DNA from: Merluccius polli
Taxonomy: Eukaryota > Chordata > Actinopteri > Gadiformes > Merlucciidae
Assembly: GCA_030340625.1 (NCBI GenBank)
Contig: JAOPHQ010005697.1
Location: forward strand, 124,001-188,000
DNA length: 64,000 bases
Direction: 5' to 3'
In this document: one piece after another, positions 1-22,316 of the stretch
How positions within the stretch are numbered: position 1 is the first letter of the stretch
Layout: the number at the start of each line of letters is the position of its first letter
Position numbers and translations under genes: made by a program
The notes under the pieces: generated by a model
What the model saw: only the letters and a program-made list of their open reading frames with translations
Told to the model about the DNA's origin: nothing
Database searches by the model: none

Positions 1-527
1 TTTTGCAGCTTTCACTGCACAGTGTTAATTTCAAACTAATCATCATACATGTTTAATTAGTGGTGTATGTCAGGGATCTATAGATGCATCTTAATGTGTT
101 TGGCAATCCTAGAATAGCCTATTATCACAACAGGGAAACACATATTTGAATACTAATGCTTAGTATACCAAAATTAGCCCTCAAAACTTAAATCACAGAA
201 TGCACATTTGAGTCAGGGGCATATCATATACTGAGAACACATAAATCCTCAACTATTCTGTATCTTGGCAACCGCAGTCACCAGGAAACTACTGTAAACA
301 CAGAGCCAAGACAATGTACCAGCCTAATGAGTCAAAGTTCCAAAGCAAAAGCCAAGTTTCAGATCCCAAAACAGCCTTAATAAATAGCTTTGCCATGAGC
401 AATCCACAACTCATGCAAATAGCCTGGTTTCCATAATAGAACATGTGTGCCATTTAACATGCTCATTATGTGCTTAATTCCACTTCATGACACCACCAGT
501 ATTGCAGGCAAGGGTCACGTGATAGGG

Positions 528-1740
528 GTTATCGGTAGTGCTGGGCGGTATACCAGTACAGCCGGTATACCGGTGTTAATTTCCTGTACGATATGAATTT
601 TTCATAAACCGCCAGACGGGTGAAACAATTACTGTAACTCTTCAAGCGCGCTACGGCTGTGTAGTGTGAGAGGGGACCCTATTAACTGTTACACTGCCAA
701 ACGGCATGATGGGTACAGCTTACTAGCCAGGCAGGTAACGTAAATGAAGAAAATAAAGGAAAGATAGAGGACAAAGAAAGAGGGATCGGAGATGCAGCAG
801 AAGAAATTGTGCCCAAGAGAGGAGCTGTGTCCTTTGTTTGGAAGTTTTTTGGTTCCGGGTTTTCGCTTCAGCCACTCTGGTAGTTAGTGTGCTCCATTTT
901 CGGGGTTTAACACGGACAGCCACACAGGGGAATGGGAGAAAACCATTGCCGCTAGAGTTCAGGTGTACAGTGTTTATTAAGAGTATGTTATAAGCTTTAC
1001 ATCACGTCCCAACATTCCTGCTTTAAATCTGAACCTATGTGTTGGAGAAACTTATTTTAAAAGGGGAAATTATAATACTGTAACAAGTGGTAAACTGTTG
1101 ATATTTTGTCTCTCACCAGTTGCTGGAAAGAACAGCGTTATCATTAATTTAGTCTTTCTCCAGGTGAAATATAGTCCCTGGAATATGTGTTTTGTTTTTG
1201 GATGAGCCGGTGCTTTGCCAGCTTGATGCCGCTGCTCGTTGCAGCGGTGTGAGCGGTCCAGTTTCAGAACGTTATCTTATCATTGTTTTGCAAGCAGTTG
1301 CATCCAGTCTCATTGTGAATCATTGATGTGAACAGGCCTTAAGTCCATCACCTCAGCAGAAAACACGTGTTGGAACACCGAGAGTGTATGCGATTACGGT
1401 CGGATTCGAGAACGTCAAGTAACGTTAGTGCCAGTGAAACAGTGAGACCCTTTTTTGCACAATAAAAATTGTTTACATTCTGCAACTGTTTCATGCATTC
1501 TGATTCCTTCATATATTCTATCATTTTGTGGGGCCAAGCAAACCCAATAGTAATCAAAGCCTTCAGTATATACATGATGACATTAAAATGTTTTTATATT
1601 CTAATTCTATGTACTCCAGTCACTATAAACCGAAAAAGGCCCAGTCATGCAAAAAACTGTGATATACCGTGATACCGGTAGAATCTTAACAAATACCTTG
1701 ATACACATTTTTGGTCATACCACCCAGCACTAGTCATCGG
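528..1740. mobile_element. hAT-type DNA transposon remnant with 8-bp target duplication
   Basis: The element runs 536-1732. Its left end begins TAGTGCTGGGCGGTATACC and its right end is the imperfect inverse, ending ACCACCCAGCACTA. The flanking octamers are GTTATCGG (528-535) and GTCATCGG (1733-1740), one mismatch, which fits the 8-bp duplication made by hAT transposases. Inside only a fragment of the transposase N-terminus remains (740-883), so the copy cannot move by itself. It sits in kif13a intron 1. Confidence 0.8.
740..883 (+). pseudogene. BED-finger/hAT transposase N-terminal fragment
   Basis: An open plus-strand frame inside the hAT element reads an acidic stretch and then VPKRGAVSFVWKFFG, ending at TAG 881-883. 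The KRG..S.VW.(W/F)FG pattern is the start of BED zinc fingers in ZBED-like and hAT transposases. The zinc-binding cysteines that should follow are not in this frame, so it is a remnant and not a working gene. Confidence 0.5.
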
Positions 1741-2018
1741 TTTCTAAAATCTCTGTATCCGCCTGTCCAGACTAGTCCAGACTGAAACGCAACCCCGGAG
1801 TATTCAAAATTAAACTGGGTCATCAGTGTTTGCAATAATCTCCGCTTTAGGGGTTCTAAAACGCCAGAGTAGTGTGTACAATAGTAGCAACATAGCAAAA
1901 GGTATGCATTTTAAGACGAAAACGTATTAGTGTGGATGTAGCCTATGTGTTAGATGTGACATTGCTTCCTACATAGAGAAGCAATTCTCCTCCTACCAAG
2001 GGAATATGAATGGATACC

Positions 2019-2094
2019 CCCCCCCCCCCCACACACACACACACACACACATACACAGACACAAACACACACACACACACATACACAACTCCTG
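2019..2094. repeat. poly-C and CA microsatellite
   Basis: A run of about 14 C is followed directly by interrupted CA dinucleotides (ACACAC with ATACACAGACACAAA interruptions). It is simple sequence with no coding meaning. Confidence 0.9.
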
Positions 2095-5000
2095 TCTGAC
2101 CCTGTCTGCCTGGTAGATGTCACCAAAAACAATACACTGTGGTTTTTAAGCACTGGGTCCATTACAAGCCTAAAATAGCCATGTAATATAATCCAATTGT
2201 GGTCCAGATCATAATGTTTTATTACATCTGTCAGTTATGGACCTGACATCCCACTTCACAGACACACATCGGCCTGAGACCTTTTGTAATAACGAAATGT
2301 TGGCCCAGATTGAAAACGTGAGACTTGCTTCTGAAACTTGTATGTTTTAGAGATGCATACAAGGCTCTAAAAACATGCACACACTGTAAACTGTAAAACA
2401 TAAATATATACATTTTATCATATGAAAATGTTAACACATTTTTAATGGAAGAAGGTCTCCAAAAGTAAAGAGGATACTATCCTTGCTGTTTCCAAGACGT
2501 TCCCCTCAAAACCTGAATAGTTCACACTTTCTGTAGAAGCGTAAACTGTAGAACTGTGAAATGCTGGCTTAAACTAAGGGAAGCAACTTATACACTGGAA
2601 AGGTTTGCACACAAGGAGCGAAAAGAAAAGACAAAAGGAACATTCTTGAGGGAAGCAAATGGAAAGGACTGCATTGTCATTTGGAGAAGGGCTTGTTTAG
2701 AAGGCACGATGACACTTGGGTCACATGGGTGACCAAATACAAATAAGTCCATCTGCAGAAACCATTTCCATGTCTACTTACCAACATTACACCATTATAT
2801 TATAAGAGGAAAGCTTCAAACAAGAGCCCACTAAATCAACACCAACTGCAGTTGCAGGAGGCAGAAGAACATCAGTGAAAAGGAAAGTGATCATTACAGC
2901 AAAGAGTCAACTGTTGTTGGTGGTGTTGAAATGAAGCCCTCTCTCAACAAAGCTCTGTTGAGAGAAATGTAAGCAAGATTACAGATAGAAAATGACCCCC
3001 CCTTGGGTTATCCTCGTTCTTTTTGATAACAACTAGATAATGACGCAAACTGCACGTTTGGATTCAGCTACAGGGTATTATCTGATAAACAAATACATGC
3101 AGCTTTTTACAGTAATATCATATCATGCTGGGAGCTCTCTTCTTTTCATTACTTTTGTTTAAAAAGACTTTCCTTTTATAATAACCAGTCTACACTCAAA
3201 ATTAGTTCATAAAACCCTAATTTGTGGATGAAAGTAGGCTCCACCCTTTGAGTAATGGAAAGTAAAATATGATTCTCTTCCTGACCTGATATTCACACAC
3301 TTAGCAGACTTTGAATTAAACTGTTACACGCTGATGGACACGCCGGGCCATTATAGATGTAATACATCCCCATTGTGTGAGTTGAAGGGGTATTCCCCTG
3401 CTGGGGTGCTTTAAGACTGATCCCCTCCCACTGCGCAGACCACAGCCCCCAGGTATTTCCCCCGGCTTTCCACACCCATCTCACATTGTATCTCCACCTC
3501 TAAGGATACCAGACTGGTGCGTGAAAACTAAATTGCTTTCCCAGATTCACATTTCAAATTAGCCGTCCATGCCCAGTCCGGCACAGAAGGTAAGATGAAA
3601 CCAGAAAATTGAACTGTTATTGTTGGGAACATACAGTATATGCGACTCATGACAAGGTAACTTAACCTGCTGGCCTGAAAGAGAAATTTAACAACCCTCA
3701 TTGTTTCTCTCCACCAACATTAAGATAAGCAGTTCATTTCATAAAGAGAAAACGATGGACAAGAGAGCTGTCATGAGTGTTGGCACCATGGAACATGCTG
3801 GAAATAACAAGGCAAATATTGCTAAGCCATCAAAGGGAAGCCCATACAGCCCATATAACATTCTTCAAATAGCTTCCATGTTCACATAGTGCCTTTCAAT
3901 CCCTGCAAAATCTCAGTAATGTGCAGGCATACTCAAAGCCCTTTCTCCCTGGAATTAATTAACACTAGAAGACAGTGGATCTGTGTTAATATGGGCTTTT
4001 TGTCATTTTCCATTAGGAAGGCCCAGGATCAACAGTCTAAGATGTTAATTACATGGAGTGAGCAGAGTTTTCCAGGGTTGATAACACAAACCTATACAAT
4101 CCAAAACATTTTCCCAGGAGAGAACCAAGGTTCCAAGGATGTGTGCCCTGCAGCCATATGTGGTGTACTTAACGGTAATCTCTAACGCTGACACATCTCA
4201 AACTCAGGTGAACAGTGTCCTAAAGACCATGCAAAGCGTTAGGGATTAGACCCCCATGCGGCTCCACAGAGGGTGTACAGGGAAATGACATGGCTTATAC
4301 CACAAAGAGTGGCTAACATGCAAGATTTTCAATGAATCTTGAGTCAATACTATATTAAGTTGAGGAGAGAACAACGACCAATAAAGTATGCTCTATTTGT
4401 TCATTTTCATTCCCCACGTCACAATACATACAAGTGTAACTGAGTCTTCCAGTGCACTGAAGTGCATCAGTAAAGTACATGAGGTCAAAGTGTCCTTGAC
4501 CATGTCTAGCTGTTTAAAAGGAGAACTAAAACAAAAAACAGAAACGGAACATATCCTGCTCGACAACAAGTAAGTGAAGAGGTAAGTGCATACATTTTAC
4601 AAAGATAAAAAAAGCAATCATATTTCTTGGGAACCTCCCATTTGCTTTTCAGTCGGAGGCAAATTTCCACTGAATCACCATGTGACATGAGGAATTTGGG
4701 ATCTGTATATGAATTGCTACAATTCTTCTACCTGTCTGAGAATATATGGCTGAGAGATGCATTAAACTGGCAAGAGTTTGTTCATTATTTAATTCCACCC
4801 CTGTTAGCTTTTTATTCCATTGCTGCATGCTCGTTTTCATGAATGCTATCTTTGATTGTGATTAGTTTAACAGTTGGTACCAGATTGCGCTGGTTCGTGT
4901 AGCCATTTTTCTGCCAACAGTTACCTTAAATATAGGTTAATGTGTGAACGCTAGCAAGATCAACAAGATCATTACTACATAATGCTGCTTGGAACTCAGT

Positions 5001-6714
5001 TCTACAGATTAATGCAATTTTCATTCTTCTAGCAGAAAAATAAAAACCCCTATTCCAGGGGTCATTCGTCTGGTCAAAACGTGCAAACATTTCTGCTTAC
5101 TGTGGCTCAAATGGCCTGGTGTGCTGTTTTTATAAACTCCTCCAACAACATTTATATGAATGATAGAACAAGGACAAAGAACTATCTTGAATAATTTTTA
5201 AATCGTCAAAAGATTTTATTTGCACCCATGGGTAATCAGGTCAGCTGTCTAATCATGGGTGACAATGCACAGCAGCAGAAAATAGCAATTCAATGAAGCA
5301 CAACAGAAAAAAATGCAGCCTGCAATTCTGCACAGTAAACATTTCTGAAGAGGTACAGCCAATTTATGAAAAAAACAATCACACTGAGATCGCTTGTGAA
5401 TGTTGTTTCCATGGTGTTATTCAACACAACGCATCGCATTGTAAAGTAAAATAGTCGGTACAGATACATCTACGTCCAAGTTTAGATACAGCTTTTTAAC
5501 CCATGTTGAAAATGGTAGCTCCTCCCTCCAAGATTGTAATCTTTCTTGATTGCTGTGATTTTTTTTCTAAACATAGGCCATTGCCCCACTCTATATTTGC
5601 TGGAAGTAGGTTCGAAAAGAATGAACATTATGGGAGAGGTCCAAAGGATCTGAGGGTGGCAGTCAGGCAGATGATGCTAGTTTTCCATATCATGGTGTGG
5701 GCTGTACACCTGTCTCCATTTCAATCCATGAACATGACACGATGTGAAGGTTAAGCTGGTTATATCCATTAAAGAGCAAAGTCACTCCCAAGGCCCTGAT
5801 GCTTTAGCATGTACTTTATCACATGGAATCCAATTGAAATTAGATTGAGATGGTTTTTGGACACCAAAATCTCGTAAGAGAGGCAGGTGGGAGACATCAG
5901 ACCCATTGTAATGGAATTTGAACATTTCTTTTTTTATTATTTGCTTTTTGTATTTGCAATGTAAAGCTGAAAATAAACACAAATAACCCAGTTTTAAGGG
6001 CTCTTAACTGCAGATCTAATGTCCACCTTTGACACTGCAATGTCAGTCGTTTGAGATGTCCATGTGAAAGTGCAAATTATTGGGTAGCTGCTATGAAATA
6101 GTGCTTAGCTTGCTATTACTATACCATTATAGCAATACTCAAAGAATATCACTTGGGCGGAGTGGGTGAGAACAGCGGACCGTGTCTATTTATGTGATCA
6201 ATCTCTGCCCCAGCTTTAGACATTCCTGAGACCCCAGCCCACTGGCCATTACCGGAGCCGGAAGCTTCTCCATGCAGACTCCCTATCACTAACACTAGCC
6301 ACTCGAGTCATAATAATATTAATAATACTAATAATACTACAGTATTATTACTGTGAGTTTGTTACTAAATATTCTGATACACCTCTATAACTGAAATATA
6401 GCATGCTGTTTTATGGTTGTTTACCTGCTTTCTCCTTTTGAATTTGACGGTGGTGGGTGTAGAACAGTCTGGTTGTCCTCCATATCCACGACACATTTTG
6501 TGTTCAATTCCAGTTCTGCAGAGACAAGTGTGTTCAGAAAGTAAGGCCCTTTGAGGGTAAGTAATATGCATAAGTAGTCCTAGTTGGACCCAGTCATGAG
6601 TCGTAGGTCCACAGAAGGTACGTCTTCTCAGCGAAAACTTTCTGACAGTGAAATGTTGAATACTTTAAACGCGATCCAAACAGAGAAGAAACAGTGAGTC
6701 TCTATCATACTTAC

Positions 6715-6769
6715 CTCTGCGGTTCATGGGCCGAACTCGTACTGCAACTTTTACCTTTGAATCCGACAT
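6715..6769 (-). CDS. kif13a: Kinesin-3 motor protein KIF13A, first coding exon
   Basis: The minus strand from ATG at 6769 reads MSDSKVKVAVRVRPMNRR and then stops at a clean donor (G|GTAAGT after 6715). This is the N-terminus of the kinesin-3 motor domain, beta-strand 1 with the VAVRVRPMNRRE signature shared by KIF13A and KIF13B. VRVRP is as I recall it in KIF13A, whereas KIF13B has VRIRP, and the adjoining malin gene supports KIF13A. KIF13A is a plus-end-directed microtubule motor carrying endosomal and Golgi-derived cargo. The split codon (phase 1, G|AA) matches the expected next residue, glutamate. The rest of the gene lies beyond the left edge. GC-rich sequence at about 6,950-7,130 is the likely 5' UTR and promoter. 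Confidence 0.85.
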
Positions 6770-7180
6770 TTTCGTCCACTTTACTCCCACCCTGTCTCTG
6801 CGCAAGCTATCGATGTATTGCCCTAGTCTGGAAATACACACGCAGTGGCCCAGATTTACGCCGGATAAAAGGCAGTATAAGCGAATTAAACAACCCCAAA
6901 CACGTCCGGGCCGTGGGAATTGGAAATTAAATATACATTCATTGTGTTTATATCCATCCAAGTCCGGGTGTTAGGCAGATCCAGCCCCCTGCTCCAGCCC
7001 CAGACAGCATCCCAACCGCCATCTTCCACCGGGAGCACGACTGCTGCTGCTGTCCTCTCGCTGCTGGGCGGCTCGTTGAGGAGAGGTTCCTCTTTAACAC
7101 TGCACTGGGGGACGACCCATGCATGCACATGTCGATCGGCGCTACAGCAACTTCATTTATGAGCAACGACAATTAAACAG
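6770..7180 (-). promoter_or_regulatory. Putative kif13a 5' UTR and promoter
   Basis: The 400 bases upstream of the kif13a start codon are richer in G, C and CpG than the surroundings, with CTG-rich and CCGCC stretches near 7,010-7,090. No TATA element is evident. This is a positional inference; the transcription start was not determined. Confidence 0.4.
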
Positions 7181-7590
7181 TTTAATAAGCCTTAATAAAC
7201 GATTACACATTTGACCTGAAGCATGTTGTAAATGGCAATGACCTTTAAATGGCAACTTTCAATGATATGCATGCGCCTCTCAACCTGTCGATCACGCACA
7301 CGCGTAGTTTATTATTTTGAGATATGTGTCATTTCAATTTTAAGTTAAGAGACAGGCTTATTTCACCACTCACCAAACGCAGGCTAGAGTAGAATGACAA
7401 TCACATTAATTTACCTCATCAATGTAATGCAATGTAAGTTAAAACACATTTTATACATGATTTCCTAAATAATAACAATCATTATTTTAAATATATACTT
7501 TTGATAGGCTACCTTAGTTGATAATGTAACATGTAATATGTAATATTATATTACATTATATTATATTACATTATGTTAGTGAACTTTATA

Positions 7591-8805
7591 TTATATTGCA
7601 GAATATATCTTCACAGTATGGTCTCCACTGTCCAAAACTGTGAGTGTGTTGTCCTTGGCTGCACAAATCAGCCCCACTGGCTGCACAAGGTTTTCTCCTA
7701 TGAGGGGGGTTAGCTTTGTGCCCTTATGCAGCTTCCAGATCATTGCCTGCTGGCAGTCAATAATAATCACATTCCCATCTCTGTCGAAAGCCACTGCAGA
7801 TATGCACAGCCAGGCCGTGGAGCCCAGGCTGAGGCTGAAACTGTCTATCTGATAGAGGAGGTTGAAATCTTTCTCATACACTCTGAGTCTGGTAGGCCGG
7901 TGGTTCCCATTGGGGTGTGACTCATCAAAAAGAAGATGCTCTACCACCGCGGTGGCCCCAGTCACCTGACAGCAGGCCACTGCTCTGGGATGCTCAAGAT
8001 CAGTGATGGGAGTTTGATGATCCAGAATCACACCACGGTCACAGTCCAGGGTGACCCGGGAGAGGGTGCCAGTCTGGGAATCTGAGACAAGAATGTTCCC
8101 ATGGCTGTCTATGTCCACGCCCCAGGGCAGCTGGAAAACGTCTGTGAGTGTCAACACGTGACATCCCCTGGAGGTGAACACTTTCAGGGATTTGTTCCCT
8201 GCGTCGGTCACAACCACGTGACCACTGGGAGTCACCGCCACATCCAGCGGGTAACAGATGTCCCCCCTCTGCCCAAAGCTGTTGAGCCTCCTCCCTTGAG
8301 GGCCGAAGACCACCACCCGCGTGTCTCCATCATGCACCACCACCGTTGTGCCCGAGGTCCCCAGCACAGCGATTCCAGTGGGGTTGAACAGTGTTCCCCA
8401 GCCACCAAAGGCAGAGCAGAGTTGCAGAGACCCTGAGACGTGACAGGCTTTCCCTCCAGAACTTGGAGCACCAACCTTGCTGTTCAACAGCAGCTCCTGC
8501 AGGTCACTGAGGGCCTGGCAGTGGGAGGTGCTGTCAACATCACATAACTGTCGACAAAATGGGCACTCCAGCTTCTTCAGCACGGGGTGGGACAAAGCCC
8601 TGATGCATTCCAGGCAAAGGACATGGCCACAGGGAAGGTTCTGTGGTCGGTGCTCGCTCTGCCCTGCTGGGTTGAACATCTCAAAGCACACCTTGCACTC
8701 CAGCAAGTTGCTCTGGATCTCTCGCAGGATCCTCTCAGGTCTCTGGTTGCCCTGACTTCTTAGAGAACGAGGATTCACAGCCATGACTGTCTGTAATAAC
8801 TTCAT
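7591..8805 (-). CDS. nhlrc1: Malin, RING-NHL E3 ubiquitin ligase (NHLRC1)
   Basis: A single uninterrupted 404-codon frame, as expected for this intronless gene. A C3HC4 RING finger occupies about residues 37-88: C37, C40, C59, H61, C64, C67, C81 and C84, beginning LLECKVCFE. It is followed by FGGWGTLFNPTGIAVL, which opens a six-bladed NHL beta-propeller with repeats such as YPLDVAVT, LPWGVDID and HPRAVACC, running to the C-terminus. Malin ubiquitinates glycogen-metabolism proteins with its partner laforin; loss of the human gene causes Lafora disease. The 404 residues are close to the roughly 395 of mammals. Met8 is an alternative start. It lies about 0.8 kb upstream of kif13a on the same strand, the arrangement I recall from mammals. 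AATAAA on the minus strand at 7308-7313 is a plausible poly(A) signal. Confidence 0.93.
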   Translation of the reverse strand: MKLLQTVMAVNPRSLRSQGNQRPERILREIQSNLLECKVCFEMFNPAGQSEHRPQNLPCGHVLCLECIRALSHPVLKKLECPFCRQLCDVDSTSHCQALSDLQELLLNSKVGAPSSGGKACHVSGSLQLCSAFGGWGTLFNPTGIAVLGTSGTTVVVHDGDTRVVVFGPQGRRLNSFGQRGDICYPLDVAVTPSGHVVVTDAGNKSLKVFTSRGCHVLTLTDVFQLPWGVDIDSHGNILVSDSQTGTLSRVTLDCDRGVILDHQTPITDLEHPRAVACCQVTGATAVVEHLLFDESHPNGNHRPTRLRVYEKDFNLLYQIDSFSLSLGSTAWLCISAVAFDRDGNVIIIDCQQAMIWKLHKGTKLTPLIGENLVQPVGLICAAKDNTLTVLDSGDHTVKIYSAI

Positions 8806-8982
8806 GTATGTTTTATAATGTCTTGTCTGATGCAGCCAGCAGAATATTTAAATGAATATGACAGAAAAGAAAGAACTGAGACTATACACAAAAGCAGCAA
8901 CCTAATAATGTTGTCAACAACCTCAGCTCTAGTAGGCCCAGCTAGGTCATGTGACATGGGAGTCTGCGCTGTCTGCGCACCA

Positions 8983-9029
8983 CGAGCACACACACGCACG
9001 CACGCGCACGCGCGCACACACACACACAG
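8983..9029. repeat. CA/CG microsatellite
   Basis: Alternating purine-pyrimidine sequence made of CACACGCACG and CGCGCACACA units, just upstream of nhlrc1. Such tracts can adopt Z-DNA, but nothing here shows a regulatory role. Confidence 0.8.
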
Positions 9030-19288
<10,259 letters not shown>

Positions 19289-22200
19289 AGCAGCCTGAGG
19301 AGCGCACCTCTTCCTGCGACGGCTGCCAGTCACTCCGCTTGAAGCCGCTAGGAAATGGCTTCAAAATTGTACTCCATACAATTCTATATTCACTTCAACA
19401 TGTTTTTATATAGCTCATTGGGTTACAGAGAAGGTTTGCATGGCGTTAGAGATAGAGAAAAAGTTAACATTTTTTGAAAAACATTAGTTTTCATTGTTTC
19501 TTTTTTAGGGGGAGTGGCTCCGAACCGAACCGCTCTATTATTACATCTTTTGGTTCTAGCTGTCATCTAATGTGACTTCTGGTTCAGGATGGTCTCTGTA
19601 GCAGAGCAGCGAGCTCTGCTTACTAAATGCATATAGAAATACAAGACACAACTCCCAACAGCTGGTTAAGGTTGGCCTTGTTACTCTATAGCCTACATAT
19701 GGCCTAGACCTTAACATTGTTTTTTTTTAAATGATCTAATATTAAGAAATACTGTGTAAGGCTAGTAGCCTATGTAGACGTAATTAAGTAAATAAGGTAA
19801 ATTATGTCTGGAGTATCTGTGTGTGTATATATAAGGGTACTCTAGATCTGTGAATCTGGTTCACTGTCTCAATGGGATAAATGACCACGCTTAGTAGGCC
19901 TAGAGGAGATTCAGTTATGAGGTCTGGACGCCTTTCCAGGGCTAAACGCTCACCCACTCAGTGTTACACGCTGGTCTTCATACTGCTCACCTTCAGAGAA
20001 GTTGACAGTGTTTCAGCTGAGCAAATTGTCTACATCAGGTCTGAGGATCGTCTTTTTTGGCTGCTGTCTAGAAGTGGCCAAGTGAGTACCTTAAACCTTT
20101 TGAAGGTCAACACCCTCTGTAAGCTATCTAGTGGATCTTTCTGCAGTTGCACAAGTACTTAATTTCTTCAGGGTAATCTCTTCACAAGTTACTACGAATC
20201 AGGGTTAGAATCAAATGTTCAATTGGCAACTTAGCCAGTTCTGCTGTCATTTTGTGATGTGATGTTGGTTCATTATAGTATTACAACACTCAAGTCATTC
20301 AACCAAAAATGAATGACTTGTATTCTTCACTGGTCCTCATTCCAGACTGTCTAGAGTGCATAAGGTCAGTGGTTATCAACTGGTCTAGTCTCAGGACCCA
20401 CATTGTCATTAGTCATTAAGTCACAACCCAAAAATAATAACAATATTTATTTACCAATATTGCAGTAATCATCAATGCCTATACTGTTTTTAATTAATTC
20501 ATGGACTTCTTTCTAAAGATGAAGGTTTGGAATATGCTCTGCGACCCACTCAAAATGCCCTTGCGACACACCAAGTGATTTAAAAAGGTTAATTCAGAAC
20601 TGTCAGGCAACAGTTTTGAATGAAAGAAAAAATCTAAACACAATTTTTTAGTACTCTTATACTCGTACCCTATGTTGGGAAATCAAATAGTGATAGTGTT
20701 TTACTTGTATATTTAAGTTAATTCAAGTAAACTGTGCATGAGCTTTTCCTCCCTTCATCCCTCTCTGTCTTCATCGCTCTCTGTCTTTGTCTCTGTCTGT
20801 CTTCAGCATCATCCATCTTCAGATCCATCCATCTTCTCCTTTTCAGTAAATAAGGCTCAGCCAACCTGGCCTGTCTGTTAACAAAGCTAGTTTATATATT
20901 AAAAATAGTCAACAATTCACAAAACCTCATAAATTACTAATGTTTTGTTGTGCTTTTTTTTATAACATAACAAAAATCACTTAAAGGTATTATATGTAAC
21001 AATGACAACAAGCGTTTAAAAATGTGAACTGCAGTACAAATTCACAATATTGGAGAGTTGTCTCTGCCTGCCCCCCTCCTCCTCCCCAGACTCTAAGCCC
21101 CGCCCCCTTCCCCCCTGACTCTTAACTTAAAATTCTTAAAAACTATGTTGTTAAGGCTATGATCTGACTATTATATAGGCTAGACCTACATGTACAACAG
21201 CCTGGCCTCAGCGCTGACGTCCAGGTCCATCTGTGGGATGATATCCTTTTTAAAAACCGGACTCACACGTCAATCAACCCAAACCATTCATATTTCATAT
21301 TTAAATATAGACTATGACACTGGTTGTCTCTAACAGAGTCTCATGAGGTTAAAGTACCTGCACACTGTTCTCCTAAGTCATGCTCTCAGCCAGGATGTTC
21401 TCCTCTCCGACCATGTGACAGAGTGTACTGCAGTTGCAGGATCATCACCACTCTGTAGCACATGGATTAGGTCAGCACCTTGACGCTCCGTGCTTCACGG
21501 CCAATTGCCTGGTTTAGCTTGAACCAAAAGGCACTGTGGAGACTGTTGTAGCCAACAGTCTTCACTGTGTTGTCGCCATCCTTAGGATCTCCTCCTTTTT
21601 GAGCCTACAGTTGACCTGAAAATCCTGGCCTTTCAGATCCAGGGTATCCAGAGAAGAGGCCAGGTTGTCCAGGACTCTCAATACTGCACTGTGTACCATG
21701 TCAGTCAGGGCCAGCCAGCCTCGCCGTTCCCCCCAGAGGGCTTTTGCAGCAGCAGCCTGGGAATCAGGTCCACCAGCACTTCAGCTGGATTGTGCAAGGA
21801 GCCTTAAAATATGTTCAATAGGTTCAAGATCACTGAGGGCGACACCATCCTCAGACCTCTCACCACCTCTCACCTGGACCTCATCCAGGCACAGATTATT
21901 TAAATCATTAAATGTGTGTGTGTGCGTGTGTGTGTTAACCAATGAATTACTTTATTTGCAAAGATGTGATTGGTTTGCTGACTGTCTGTATCATGACGAT
22001 GATTAATGATGAGGTCAGGTGACCCGTGACCGTGGACATATGGATCGCGGCGTGTAACTGAACGCGAGCGTCGGACTCTCTGTCCACACTGAATCCGTTA
22101 AATATGCACTTCTGTTAAAGGCCATGGTGCAGGTTAAACACCACTTTCGATTAATGGGTACATAAAGCACTCAAGATATGTATATAAAGTTAGAAATGTC

Positions 22201-22316
22201 TCCAAAATTGTGTTAAAGTGTAGTTTTTGGTCGTAACGGTTATTTTTAGCGCAATTCGGCGATGACGTCACATGAGTGAGACGTGGTGGAAGTAGCCTCA
22301 GCCTTGTACTGGAACT
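19289..22316. other. Interval between ptdss1 and the P2X7-like gene
   Basis: This holds the ptdss1 5' region and mostly low-complexity or AT-rich sequence, with a TCTGTC-rich tract near 20,760-20,830. The one notable piece is a coding-like but interrupted stretch on the minus strand around 21,350-21,885, listed separately. The 93-codon plus frame at 19,881-20,162 has no recognisable domain. Confidence 0.45.
21350..21885 (-). pseudogene. Degenerate protein-coding remnant, family not recognised
   Basis: Read on the minus strand, this gives long stretches of protein-like composition broken by stops and a frame change: ALWGERRGWLALTDMVHSAV, LDLKGQDFQVNCRLKKEEIL, then in another frame SLHSAFWFKLNQAIGREAR. 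Leucine-rich helical character and the lack of simple repeats suggest a real ancestral protein or transposon protein. I could not identify the family. In-frame stops after about every 30-90 codons argue against a working gene. Confidence 0.35.

Larger units (their letters stand above)
1..6714. other. kif13a first-intron sequence
   Basis: This lies downstream (minus strand) of the only kif13a exon in the window, so it is read as intron 1. I looked for the next motor-domain exon, which should carry the LNTKCVV-type segment, and did not find it. Apart from the hAT element near 0.5-1.7 kb and a C/CA microsatellite near 2.0 kb, I see no coding signature; the short open frames in both strands have no recognisable domain. 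Confidence 0.6.

Noticed and set aside
19881..20162. 93-codon plus frame upstream of ptdss1
   Set aside because: No domain and no supporting splice context; probably chance.
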